This document shows positions 55,253-64,000 of a stretch of DNA of 64,000 nt, in pieces. Both the position numbers and the translations under genes were made by a program. The stretch lies in contig JADJAL010000013.1 of the NCBI GenBank assembly GCA_016704305.1, positions 62,001 through 126,000 on the forward strand, in the 5' to 3' direction. Below the pieces are notes generated by a model. That model saw only the letters and a list, made by a program, of their open reading frames with translations, made no database searches and was not told where the DNA came from. This DNA is from Haliea sp. GTDB taxonomy: Bacteria; Pseudomonadota; Gammaproteobacteria; Pseudomonadales; Halieaceae. The stretch's first letter is position 1. Every line of letters begins with the position of its first letter.

Positions 55253-55407
55253 ACGATATGGTCAGTCGCGCAGAACATTTTCGGACGGTGCAATCGTGAT
55301 GAGGGTGACGTCTCCCTAAGGTACACAAGCCCGAACTCCATTGTTGATGGTTAGGCGTGGATGCGACCGGCACGAATTATCCGCGCAATAGCCACGAGAA
55401 GAACGGA

Positions 55408-56552
55408 TCAACTGAACCGCAGGGGTAGCGCGGCAAGACCGTTACTGGGATAGACCGTCCGACAAGGAACATCGTCACCGGCGATCTCGAACCGTTTCGT
55501 CGTCGAAAGTAATTCTTCCAGCGCCACCCGCATCTCCAGCCTCGCCAGAGGAGCTCCCTGACAAAGATGGACGCCCTGGCCCCAGACCAAACCAGCGCTT
55601 GTGTTGCGCTCTGTATTGATCGCATTGGGCTGATCAAACGTGCGCGCATCGCGATTGGCGGCGATCCACATCAGCGTCAAGTGCTCACCCTTGGGAATGG
55701 AACAACCTTGAATAGTGACCTCCCGCGTCGTGGTACGTGGGTTGGCGACCAGCGGACCACCGCCCGCAGGATTTCCTCTATCGCTGCGGGAATAAGCGAT
55801 AGATCGCTCCGCAAACGATCCTGCAGTTCGGTCTGCTGGGCAAGATGAAGAACCACAATACCCAAGCTGGCCGCGAGGGTGCCATGACCGGCCGTCCAGT
55901 TGCGCAGGATGCTCACGATCTGGTCGTCCTCAAGCCGCACGCCGTCGACCTCGGTGCAGAGCAGCACGTCGGTAGTATCGGCCACCTCGTTCGGATAGGC
56001 ACGGTGCGTACTCAAGTTGGCCTTTACCTGCTCCGAGAATCGAATGGCGAGGTCCTTGCCAGCAGCCGGGTCATTGTTAAAGCTCGCCTGCTGGCTGCCA
56101 TGCACCCAACCGCTCAGGCACTCCCACTGATGCTCGGGCCATCCGAGAAGGGCGCACAGCGTCTTTAGTGCGAAGGGTATTGCGAAGTCATCGATGAACT
56201 CCATTTCGCCAATGTGGAGCGCCGATTTAAGTAGGGTCTGCGCGATCTCCCGGGCACGCGGCTCGGCGCTCGCCATTTGCTGCGGATCGAAGTTGGAGTC
56301 AAGCGCTTCACGGTAGCGCCCGTGAGCCGGAGGATCCATTCCGTTTGGGATGGCCATGAAGCGCGATTCATTGCTGTACGTTTGGGTATCGGCCAGAACA
56401 CCAGCAATATCCTCATGGCGGAACAGCGACCAACCCAAGAATTCGCTGTGTGCCACTGGGCATCGCTCTCGCATTTCATCGTACGCCTGACGCTGGTCCC
56501 TGAGGACCGATGCATCCAGTGGATTCCAGTCATCATGCTGTTCTTCGTTCAT
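55408..56552 (-). pseudogene. Cytochrome P450, one apparent frameshift
   Basis: This is a soluble bacterial P450 (CYP). The N-terminal part starts MNEEQHDDWNPLDASVLRDQ, with I-helix region ILRNWTAGHGTLAASLGIVV and ExxR in AAIEEILRAVVRWSPTH. The C-terminal part has the haem loop LVWGQGVHLCQGAPLARLE with the Cys ligand. Frame shifts near 55725-55730; one added base gives TREVTIQGCSIPKGEHLTLM and a protein of about 380 residues. Redox partners are not beside it, and the substrate cannot be told. Confidence 0.85.
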
Positions 56553-57412
56553 TATCCGATCCTTCTTCCGGCGATGCGCTATTCATTTTGAGTTCGTCAA
56601 CCAAGTGGGTTATCTGCTCTGCGACGTGTTGCGGCAGCTTCGCGGTGCACACGCATTGCACAGTCCTATGCACAATTACAATTTGAATCAAAAAGAGCCT
56701 TTGCTCAGTTCGTTACCACACGCTGGGATGAATTTTTTCCGCCATGCGATACGATCACTGCATTGAGGCCTGTACCCTCCGTGGTGGTACTGCCGCAGTA
56801 ATCGTCGATACGTCGAACCCCTAGATCGAAGACCAGAACGTCATTGGCAGATCCCCGGCCAGCCATGACGAGGTCTGCAATCTATTCAATTTTGGTCGTC
56901 ACCTGGTGCCAGCAGAGCATTACAGTATTCTCAGGATAGGTGCATGCAACGAATGGTCGTTCGCACTAGACTGTTCTGGATGTTGGCTGTTCCGGATATG
57001 TAGCAGTTAAATTGGCAGAACCCGATAAAATCTATGCTCAGCGCGAAAAGTGTCTCGTCATCGTTGATATGCAGTCTCCAAGAGAAACAAAAGAGGAAAC
57101 AAAAGCTGACTCAGCTGTTCACAGGGAGCATTGCCCTTAAGTACACTGAAAGCAGCGACGACACTACGACTTTCTGGCACGCTACTGCCCTTTACGAGCA
57201 TGACCGGACACGCGCATTCACACATCAACGTCCAATCAAATTTTCGGCGAACTCATCAACGCGTCACTCCTCGCGCACTAAGCAGTGTTTGAAGTACGGT
57301 TACGATTGATCCAGGTCATACTCGACTACCCCAGGATAAGTTAACGTGATAAGCTTCCAGACCGCAGCTTGCCCACGGCAGCGTTGTTCCGACACATTCA
57401 AGGAGTCGGCAA
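56553..57412. other. Gene-poor stretch with the nar leader
   Basis: 860 bases. No gene is recognised; the one open frame of some length (57034-57309) has no motif. An ANR/DNR-like box (57306-57319) stands before narK. This is the border between the degraded island part and the intact nar operon. Confidence 0.45.
57306..57319 (+). promoter_or_regulatory. ANR/DNR (FNR/CRP-family) binding site upstream of narK
   Basis: TTGATCCAGGTCAT fits the Pseudomonas ANR/DNR consensus TTGAT-N4-GTCAA with one mismatch. It is centred 100 bases before the narK start, so a site at -41.5 would put the transcript start near 57354. This suggests induction by low oxygen, perhaps also NO. Confidence 0.6.
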
Positions 57413-60106
57413 ATGTCATCTATACCGGCTCTTGACCATATAACCTCTAACCAGCAGCATCGCGCACTTGCCCTGAGTACGGTCGCCTTTACCGTTTGCT
57501 TTGCGGTGTGGACCCTATTCTCGATCATCGGCATACAAATCAAACTGGATCTGGGACTGAACGAGACCCAGTTCGGCCTGTTGGTCGGTACGCCAATATT
57601 GACGGGCTCGCTGACCAGGCTCTTCTTCGGCATCTGGGCTGATCAATTTGGAGGCAGACGGGTTTACACGCTGGTGATGCTGGCGGCCGCTGGAGCGACA
57701 TGGCTACTCACCACCGCCGACAGCTACTACCTGTTTCTGCTGGCGGCACTGGGCGTGGGCATTGCCGGTGGCTCCTTCGCAGTCGGGGTCACCTACGTAT
57801 CCAAATGGTATCCGCAAGAAAAGCAGGGTACTGCGCTGGGCATTTTTGGCGCAGGTAACGTTGGGGCCGCGGTCACCAAATTCCTGGCACCGTTCGTTAT
57901 GGTGGCATTCGGCTGGCAGGCGGTCGCGCAGCTATGGGCAGCAGCGCTGGGTGTTATCGCTGTTTTGTTCTGGCTGCTCAGCCAGGAAGATCCGGAACAC
58001 ACCGCCCGACAACAGGCGAGGGAATCTCCCCCATCCTTTCTGGCGCAACTGGAGCCGCTGAAGCACCTTCAGGTGTGGCGGTTTTCCCTATATTACTTCA
58101 TCGTGTTTGGAGGCTTCGTAGCGCTCGCATTGTGGCTACCGCACTATCTCATCGGCGTTTACGGGTTGGATATCAAGACCGCCGGGGCACTCGCCGCGCT
58201 GTATTCCCTCAGCGCCAGTCTGTTCCGCATACTGGGCGGCTATCTGTCTGACAAGGTCGGTGCCCGCACCGTCATGTACTGGACCTTAATCGCCGCGGTT
58301 GTCTGCACCTTTCTTCTGTCATACCCGTCTACAGACTACGTAGTACATGGCATTAACGGCGATATTCGCTTTAGCCTGGCATGGAGTGTTGCGGGATTCG
58401 TAACGTTGACCGCCGTACTCGGCTTCTTTATGTCGCTCGGCAAGGCGGCGGTCTACAAGCACATCCCTACATATTATCCCCATGATATCGGCGCGGTCGG
58501 CGGTGTCGTCGGCATGGTCGGTGGCCTCGGCGGATTTCTACTGCCGCTGACGTTTGGCATGTTGAATGATGTTACCGGCATCTGGCAAAGCTGTTTCATG
58601 CTGTTGTTCGTGCTGGTGGGCGGAGCACTGGTGTGGATGCACTTTGCGATCATGCAGATGGATCGCCGCACACTGCCGCAAACCGGCGAAGTCTCGCAAG
58701 ACCTGCCAGAGCTGGCGTCTCCATCGCTGGTGCTAACCGAATGGAATCCGGAAGATGAGGCCTTCTGGGAAGCGACAGGTAAACACATCGCCCGACGGAA
58801 TTTGTTCATATCGATCCCCGCACTGCTGCTCGCGTTCGCAGTTTGGATGGTATGGAGCGTGGTGATCATCAGTCTGCCCACATTGGGGTTTGACTACAGT
58901 ACCAACCAGTTGTTCTGGCTCGCCGCCTTACCGGGCCTGTCGGGTGCGACACTGCGTATTTTCTATTCGTTCATGGTGCCCATCTTCGGCGGCCGACGCT
59001 GGACCACCATCTCTACCGCCTCGTTGTTGTTGCCTGCGATCTGGATCGGCTTCGCGGTGCAGAACCCACAGACGCCGTATATCGTCATGCTCATCCTGGC
59101 TCTGCTCTGTGGCTTCGGTGGCGGCAATTTTGCCTCCAGCATGGCGAACATCAGTTTCTTCTACCCGCAGGCGAAAAAAGGCGCGGCGCTGGGAATGAAC
59201 GCGGGGCTCGGCAACCTGGGCGTCAGCGCCGTGCAGTTCCTTGTGCCGCTGGTGATCACAGTGGGCCTGTTCGGTGCGCTGGGCGGCGAGCCGCAAACCC
59301 TGGTAAAGGATGGCGTCAGCAGTCAGGTATGGCTGCAGAACGCCGGCTTCATCTGGGTGCCCTTTATCCTGGCGGTTACCGCCGCCGCCTGGTTCGGCAT
59401 GAATGATATCGCCTCGGCAAAAGCATCTTTCAAGGATCAGGCGATCATCTTCAAGCGCAAGCACAACTGGATAATGTGCTATCTGTACACCGGCACCTTC
59501 GGCTCGTTTATCGGCTATTCGGCGGCACTGCCGTTGCTGATCAAAACCTCCTTCCCGGACATAGCCGACCCGGTGCGCTTCGCGTTCCTGGGGCCACTGG
59601 TCGGTGCATTGACCCGGCCACTCGGAGGCTGGGTCGCGGACAAGCTCGGTGGCGCGCGCGTGACGATGGTGAACTTCATGGTAATGACGCTCGCCGTAAT
59701 CGGCGTACTCATATTTCTGCCCGATGAAGCAGGCGGCGGCAATTTTGTCGGCTTTCTTCTGATGTTCCTGCTGTTGTTCGCCACTACCGGCATTGGCAAT
59801 GGGTCAACCTTCCTGATGATCCCCGCAATATTCAGAACTGAGCATGAACGCGCTGCAGCCTCGCGCGGCGAGGGGGCATTAGCGGAGGCCAGGCGCGCTG
59901 CCCAGAAGGAATCCGCGGCGACTCTTGGTTTCACCTCGGCCATCGCCGCTTACGGCGCCTTTTTTATACCCAAGTCCTTTGGTACATCGGTCGCGCTCAC
60001 CGGCGGGGCGCAGACTGCACTGTATTGCTTTGTCGTTTTCTATCTTATCTGTATCGCCGTAACCTGGTGGTATTACGCCCGCAACAATGCCGAGGTTCCG
60101 TGCTGA
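57413..60106 (+). CDS. narK: NarK1-NarK2 fused nitrate/nitrite transporter
   Basis: The product has 897 residues and two complete MFS units in one chain. The first (to about 430) carries LGIFGAGNVGAAVTKFLAPF; the second (from about 465) carries LGMNAGLGNLGVSAVQFLVP. Both are nitrate-signature GN motifs. NarK1 types are proton-coupled nitrate importers and NarK2 types are nitrate/nitrite exchangers, so the fusion would start uptake and then run exchange. Such fusions are known in Paracoccus and others. It is 24 bases before narG. Confidence 0.95.
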   Translation: MSSIPALDHITSNQQHRALALSTVAFTVCFAVWTLFSIIGIQIKLDLGLNETQFGLLVGTPILTGSLTRLFFGIWADQFGGRRVYTLVMLAAAGATWLLTTADSYYLFLLAALGVGIAGGSFAVGVTYVSKWYPQEKQGTALGIFGAGNVGAAVTKFLAPFVMVAFGWQAVAQLWAAALGVIAVLFWLLSQEDPEHTARQQARESPPSFLAQLEPLKHLQVWRFSLYYFIVFGGFVALALWLPHYLIGVYGLDIKTAGALAALYSLSASLFRILGGYLSDKVGARTVMYWTLIAAVVCTFLLSYPSTDYVVHGINGDIRFSLAWSVAGFVTLTAVLGFFMSLGKAAVYKHIPTYYPHDIGAVGGVVGMVGGLGGFLLPLTFGMLNDVTGIWQSCFMLLFVLVGGALVWMHFAIMQMDRRTLPQTGEVSQDLPELASPSLVLTEWNPEDEAFWEATGKHIARRNLFISIPALLLAFAVWMVWSVVIISLPTLGFDYSTNQLFWLAALPGLSGATLRIFYSFMVPIFGGRRWTTISTASLLLPAIWIGFAVQNPQTPYIVMLILALLCGFGGGNFASSMANISFFYPQAKKGAALGMNAGLGNLGVSAVQFLVPLVITVGLFGALGGEPQTLVKDGVSSQVWLQNAGFIWVPFILAVTAAAWFGMNDIASAKASFKDQAIIFKRKHNWIMCYLYTGTFGSFIGYSAALPLLIKTSFPDIADPVRFAFLGPLVGALTRPLGGWVADKLGGARVTMVNFMVMTLAVIGVLIFLPDEAGGGNFVGFLLMFLLLFATTGIGNGSTFLMIPAIFRTEHERAAASRGEGALAEARRAAQKESAATLGFTSAIAAYGAFFIPKSFGTSVALTGGAQTALYCFVVFYLICIAVTWWYYARNNAEVPC

Positions 60107-60130
60107 AAAGCGCAAAGGAGTAAAAAGGCA

Positions 60131-63100
60131 ATGAGTCACTTTATCGATCGTTTGATGTTCTTTCGCAAGGTCAAGGGTGAGTTCGCCGACGGCCATGGTC
60201 AAACTACGCTGGAAGATCGTTCCTGGGAAAAGTCTTACCGCCAGCGCTGGCAGCACGACAAGATCGTGCGTTCCACCCACGGAGTGAATTGCACCGGCTC
60301 GTGTAGCTGGAAAATCTACGTCAAGGACGGCCTCGTCACGTGGGAGACACAGCAGACCGATTATCCGCGTACGCGCCCCGATCTGCCCAACCACGAACCA
60401 CGCGGTTGCCCGCGCGGGGCGAGCTACTCCTGGTATATCTACAGCGCCAACCGGCTTCGCTATCCGATGATACGCGGCCGCCTGCTCAGGCTGTGGCGCG
60501 CGGCGAAAATCGCGCACCCGGACCCGGTGGGTGCCTGGACCTCGATAGTCGAGAACCCCGAAAAAGCGCATGAATACAAATCAAAACGCGGATTAGGTGG
60601 TCTGGTACGCGCGAACTGGGACGAGGTCAATGAAATAATCGCGGCGGCCAATGTGTACACCGTCAAAAAGTATGGTCCTGACCGGGTTATCGGCTTTTCT
60701 CCTATTCCCGCCATGTCGATGGTGTCCTATGCGGCGGGTGCACGCTATCTCTCGCTGATCGGTGGGGTTTGCTTATCCTTCTACGACTGGTACTGCGACC
60801 TTCCGCCGAGTTCGCCGATGACCTGGGGCGAGCAAACAGACGTGCCCGAGTCGGCCGACTGGTACAACTCCAAGTTCATTATTATGTGGGGTTCGAACGT
60901 GCCGCAAACACGCACACCGGACGCTCCATTCATGACCCAGGCGCGCTACAACGGCACCAAAGTTGTCGTGTGTTCGCCAGACTACGCAGAAGCCACCAAG
61001 TTCGCCGACCTGTGGCTGGCACCAAGGGCGGGCACTGACGCCGCCATGGCCATGGCCATGGGGCATGTCATTCTGCGCGAATTCCATCTGGACAACCCCA
61101 CTGACTATTTCACCGATTACTGCAGGCGCTATACCGACATGCCGTTTCTGGTGCAACTCGAGGACAAAGGCAAGGGGCTGACCGCCGGGCGCTTTTTGCG
61201 CGCCGCCGATTTCATCGACGGACTGGCGCAAACGAAGAACCCCGACTGGAAAACCGTTGCCTTCACCGAAGCCGATGAACTGGTCGTGCCGCAAGGCTCA
61301 ATCGGCTTTCGCTGGGACGACAGCGGACGCTGGAACCTGGAGGAGAAAGAGGGGCAGGACGGCCGCGCGGCCAAACTGCGCCTGTCGTTTATCGACGGCC
61401 ACGACGCAGTCACCGAGGTCGCATTCCCCTACTTCGGCGGCATCGAGCACCATCATTTCACCCACAGCACGCAAGCCGATGTGCTCAGGCGCAAGGTGCC
61501 AGTGAAGCGTCTGGTGCTGGCGGATGGCAGCGAGACGCTGGTGGCCACGGTCTACGACCTGATGCTGGCCCACTACGGGCTGGACCGCGGCCTGGATGAT
61601 CCTGGCGTGGCAAAGAGCTACGACGACGACCTGCCCTACACGCCGGCATGGCAGGAGCGCATCACCGGCGTTGACCGGCGCAATGTGATCCAGACAGCCC
61701 GCGAGTTCGCTGACACGGCGGCCAAAACGCAGGGGCGCTCCATGGTGATTCTGGGAGCGGGTATCAATCACTGGTATCACATGGATATGAACTACCGGGG
61801 GATCATGAATATGCTGATCCTGTGCGGGTGCGTAGGAAAATCCGGCGGTGGCTGGGCCCACTACGTGGGGCAGGAGAAACTGCGCCCGCAAACAGGTTGG
61901 TTGCCCGTCGCTTTCGCATTGGATTGGGTTCGCCCGCCACGGCAGATGAACGGTACGTCATTCTTTTATGCGCACACCGACCAGTGGCGCTACGAATCCC
62001 TCAGGGTGGACGACCTGGTGTCACCACTGGCCGACCCCGGCGAGTGGCAAATGAGCATGATCGATTGCAATGTGCGCGCCGAGCGCATGGGCTGGCTGCC
62101 ATCGGCGCCACAACTCGGGCGCAATCCCCTGGAGGTGGTGAAGGACGCTTCGGCGGCAGGCCAGGACCCGAAAGCGTATGTGGTGGAGAATCTCCAATCC
62201 GGCGCACTGCGCATGGCCTGCGAAGACCCGGATGACCCGGCCAATTTCCCGCGCAATATGTTCGTCTGGCGCTCCAACCTGCTGGGCGCCAGCGGCAAGG
62301 GCCACGAATATTTCATGCGTCATCTGCTGGGTACCGAAGACGGCATACAGGGCGAGGAACTCGGCCCCGGGAATGGCGGCAGCCAGTGCACCGAGGTCAA
62401 CTGGCGCGAAGATGCGCCGCGCGGCAAACTGGACCTGCTGGTCACGCTGGATTTTCGTATGTCCACCACCTGCCTGTACTCCGATATCGTGCTGCCCACC
62501 GCCACTTGGTACGAAAAAGACGATCTGAATACGTCAGACATGCATCCGTTTATCCATCCGCTTTCGCAGGCAGTAAACCCGGCCTGGGAGTCGCGCTCGG
62601 ATTGGGACATCTTTAAGGGTATTGCGGAAAAATTCTCCACGGTCGTGGAAGGCCACCTCGGCGTGGAGCAAGATATCGTGACACTACCGCTGCAGCACGA
62701 TACCCCTGGGGAACTGGGTCAACCCTACGACGTAAGGGACTGGAAACGCGGCGAGTGTCAGCCAATACCGGGCAAAACGATGCCCAACTTGCTGTTGGTC
62801 GAACGTGACTACCCTGCCACTTACCAGCGTTTCATCTCCATTGGCCCCTTGTTGGAAAAGCTGGGAAATGGCGGCAAGGGCATCAACTGGCAGACGGCAG
62901 AAGAGGTGAAATTCCTCGGCGAGTTGAACGGCGTGCACCACACACTGGGTGCGAACAACGCACGGCCAAAATTGGAGACTGCGATTGATGCCGCGGAAGC
63001 GATTCTGAGCCTTGCCCCAGAGACCAACGGTCATGTCGCCGTCAAAGCATGGCAGGCACTTTCCCGAGCGACCGGCCGCGAACATGCGCACCTGGCACTG

Positions 63101-63883
63101 CCCAAGCAGGACGAAAAGATTCGCTTCCGAGATATTCAGGCGCAACCGCGCAAAATCATCTCGTCGCCCACCTGGTCAGGTATCGAGTCGGAGGAGGTCT
63201 GCTATACCGCCAGTTACACCAATGTGCACGAGCTGATTCCCTGGCGGACACTGACCGGTCGCCAACAGGTTTACCAGGATCATTCATGGATGCGCGCGTT
63301 CGGCGAAGGATTCACCTCCTACCGGCCACCCGTGGACACCCGTGATATCGAGCTTCTGCTGGAAAAACGCCCAAATGGGAACAAGGAACTGGTGCTTAAT
63401 TTTCTCACTCCGCACCAGAAATGGGGCATACACTCCACCTATTCAGACAACCTGTTGATGCTCACCCTGTCGCGCGGCGGACCTGTCGTATGGTTGTCGG
63501 AGGCCGACGCGCGCAATGGCGGCATCATCGACAATGACTGGATCGAGGTATTTAATCGCAACGGCGCGCTGGTCGCACGGGCGGTGGTATCACAACGCAT
63601 TCCGCCCGGCACAACCATGATGTACCACGCGCAGGAGCGCATCGTGAATACACCGGGCTCGGAAATCACCGGCAGGCGCGGTGGCATACACAATTCGGTC
63701 ACCCGCATTGTAGTCAAGCCCACTCACATGATCGGTGGCTATGCCCAGCTCAGCTACGGCTTCAACTACTACGGGCCTGTCGGTTCAAACCGCGACGAGT
63801 TTATTATCCTGCGCAAAATGCGCGATGTTGACTGGCTGGAAGGCGACGATGCAAGCATTCTGGCTCAGGAGTACACGCGATGA
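60131..63883 (+). CDS. narG: Respiratory nitrate reductase alpha subunit
   Basis: NarG holds the bis-MGD molybdenum site and reduces nitrate to nitrite at the inner face of the membrane. The 1,250-residue product has the N-terminal FS0 cluster region STHGVNCTGSCSWKIYVKDG and PNHEPRGCPRGASYSWYIYS, the Mo-ligand Asp segment SFYDWYCDLPPSSPMTWGEQ, and C-terminal PTHMIGGYAQLSYGFNYYGP. Length is standard. There is no twin-arginine signal, as in the usual cytoplasmic NarG. Ribosome site AAAGGAG. Confidence 0.97.
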   Translation: MSHFIDRLMFFRKVKGEFADGHGQTTLEDRSWEKSYRQRWQHDKIVRSTHGVNCTGSCSWKIYVKDGLVTWETQQTDYPRTRPDLPNHEPRGCPRGASYSWYIYSANRLRYPMIRGRLLRLWRAAKIAHPDPVGAWTSIVENPEKAHEYKSKRGLGGLVRANWDEVNEIIAAANVYTVKKYGPDRVIGFSPIPAMSMVSYAAGARYLSLIGGVCLSFYDWYCDLPPSSPMTWGEQTDVPESADWYNSKFIIMWGSNVPQTRTPDAPFMTQARYNGTKVVVCSPDYAEATKFADLWLAPRAGTDAAMAMAMGHVILREFHLDNPTDYFTDYCRRYTDMPFLVQLEDKGKGLTAGRFLRAADFIDGLAQTKNPDWKTVAFTEADELVVPQGSIGFRWDDSGRWNLEEKEGQDGRAAKLRLSFIDGHDAVTEVAFPYFGGIEHHHFTHSTQADVLRRKVPVKRLVLADGSETLVATVYDLMLAHYGLDRGLDDPGVAKSYDDDLPYTPAWQERITGVDRRNVIQTAREFADTAAKTQGRSMVILGAGINHWYHMDMNYRGIMNMLILCGCVGKSGGGWAHYVGQEKLRPQTGWLPVAFALDWVRPPRQMNGTSFFYAHTDQWRYESLRVDDLVSPLADPGEWQMSMIDCNVRAERMGWLPSAPQLGRNPLEVVKDASAAGQDPKAYVVENLQSGALRMACEDPDDPANFPRNMFVWRSNLLGASGKGHEYFMRHLLGTEDGIQGEELGPGNGGSQCTEVNWREDAPRGKLDLLVTLDFRMSTTCLYSDIVLPTATWYEKDDLNTSDMHPFIHPLSQAVNPAWESRSDWDIFKGIAEKFSTVVEGHLGVEQDIVTLPLQHDTPGELGQPYDVRDWKRGECQPIPGKTMPNLLLVERDYPATYQRFISIGPLLEKLGNGGKGINWQTAEEVKFLGELNGVHHTLGANNARPKLETAIDAAEAILSLAPETNGHVAVKAWQALSRATGREHAHLALPKQDEKIRFRDIQAQPRKIISSPTWSGIESEEVCYTASYTNVHELIPWRTLTGRQQVYQDHSWMRAFGEGFTSYRPPVDTRDIELLLEKRPNGNKELVLNFLTPHQKWGIHSTYSDNLLMLTLSRGGPVVWLSEADARNGGIIDNDWIEVFNRNGALVARAVVSQRIPPGTTMMYHAQERIVNTPGSEITGRRGGIHNSVTRIVVKPTHMIGGYAQLSYGFNYYGPVGSNRDEFIILRKMRDVDWLEGDDASILAQEYTR

Positions 63884-64000
63884 AGATACGTGCGCAGATC
63901 GGCAAGGTACTCAATCTCGACAAGTGCATCGGCTGCCACACCTGCTCGGTGACCTGCAAAAATGTCTGGACCTCGCGTGAAGGGGTGGAGTACGCCTGGT
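63880..64000 (+). CDS. narH: Respiratory nitrate reductase beta subunit (partial, runs off the right edge)
   Basis: The first 40 codons read KIRAQIGKVLNLDKCIGCHT and CSVTCKNVWTSREGVEYAW, with the first 4Fe-4S Cys motif CIGCHTCSVTC. NarH passes electrons from NarI to NarG. Start ATG overlaps the narG stop by four bases (ATGA), the normal coupling. Confidence 0.97.
   Translation, partial: MKIRAQIGKVLNLDKCIGCHTCSVTCKNVWTSREGVEYAW

Noticed and set aside
57034..57309. 91-codon frame before narK
   Set aside because: No ribosome site, no motif, and composition does not look coding.
1..64000. CRISPR arrays, rRNA genes, toxin-antitoxin or defence systems
   Set aside because: Looked for on both strands; no spaced direct repeats, rRNA segments or recognisable defence proteins were seen.

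Overview
The window reads as chromosomal DNA of a gammaproteobacterium from the Pseudomonas/Cellvibrionales side of the class. The gene orders kdsD-lptA-lptB-rpoN-hpf-ptsN-rapZ-ptsO, rng-maf-mreD-mreC-mreB//gatC-gatA-gatB, and moeB-prmC-prfA-hemA//TPR-lolB-ispE-tRNA-Gln-prs-rplY-pth-ychF are the Pseudomonas-type backbone. A marine relative such as the Halieaceae is possible, but that is a guess from gene content.

Positions 1-41,300 are a dense, GC-rich housekeeping core. It covers the end of histidine biosynthesis (hisG), BolA and MlaC proteins, LPS export and Kdo supply (kdsD, lptA, lptB), sigma-54 with the nitrogen PTS, Mg transport, the rod-shape genes next to the amidotransferase gatCAB, and a mixed block (GH10 xylanase, CreA, YbjN-like, Smr, CWC, CysZ, RhlB, DoxX, MATE). 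Release factor, haem and translation genes follow, ending at ychF. Several genes usually found inside these blocks are absent (mlaFED, mlaB, murA, kdsC, lptC, pmbA, tldD), and the yrbG-type antiporter upstream of kdsD is only a stub.

Positions 41,404-57,300 are accessory. They start at an elongator tRNA-Met followed by two tyrosine recombinases and an excisionase-like gene, the layout of an integrated island. Inside are remnants of IS256, IS481 and IS3 elements, a nitric-oxide response divergon, copper-related remnants (copD and the tail of a copper ATPase), an isolated sdhB, a DUF6448 protein, two copies of an unknown small gene, and a broken cytochrome P450. The divergon holds norR, a group III truncated haemoglobin, a cupin, a small membrane protein, a glycine-zipper protein and hmp. 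Both of its arms have a sigma-54 promoter, so NorR with the sigma-54 encoded at 4.8 kb probably controls it.

Positions 57,306-64,000 begin a respiratory nitrate reductase operon: an ANR/DNR-like box, a NarK1-NarK2 fusion transporter, narG and the first codons of narH. Together with the NO-detoxification genes this gives a nitrate/NO module: nitrate is imported and reduced, and NO is sensed and removed nearby.

About ten genes carry an apparent one-base frameshift, mostly in runs of one base. They include hemA, gatB and ispE, which should be essential, so most of these look like sequence errors rather than gene death. An unusual poly-G tract at 50,045-50,168 inside the IS481-like element is probably also an artefact.
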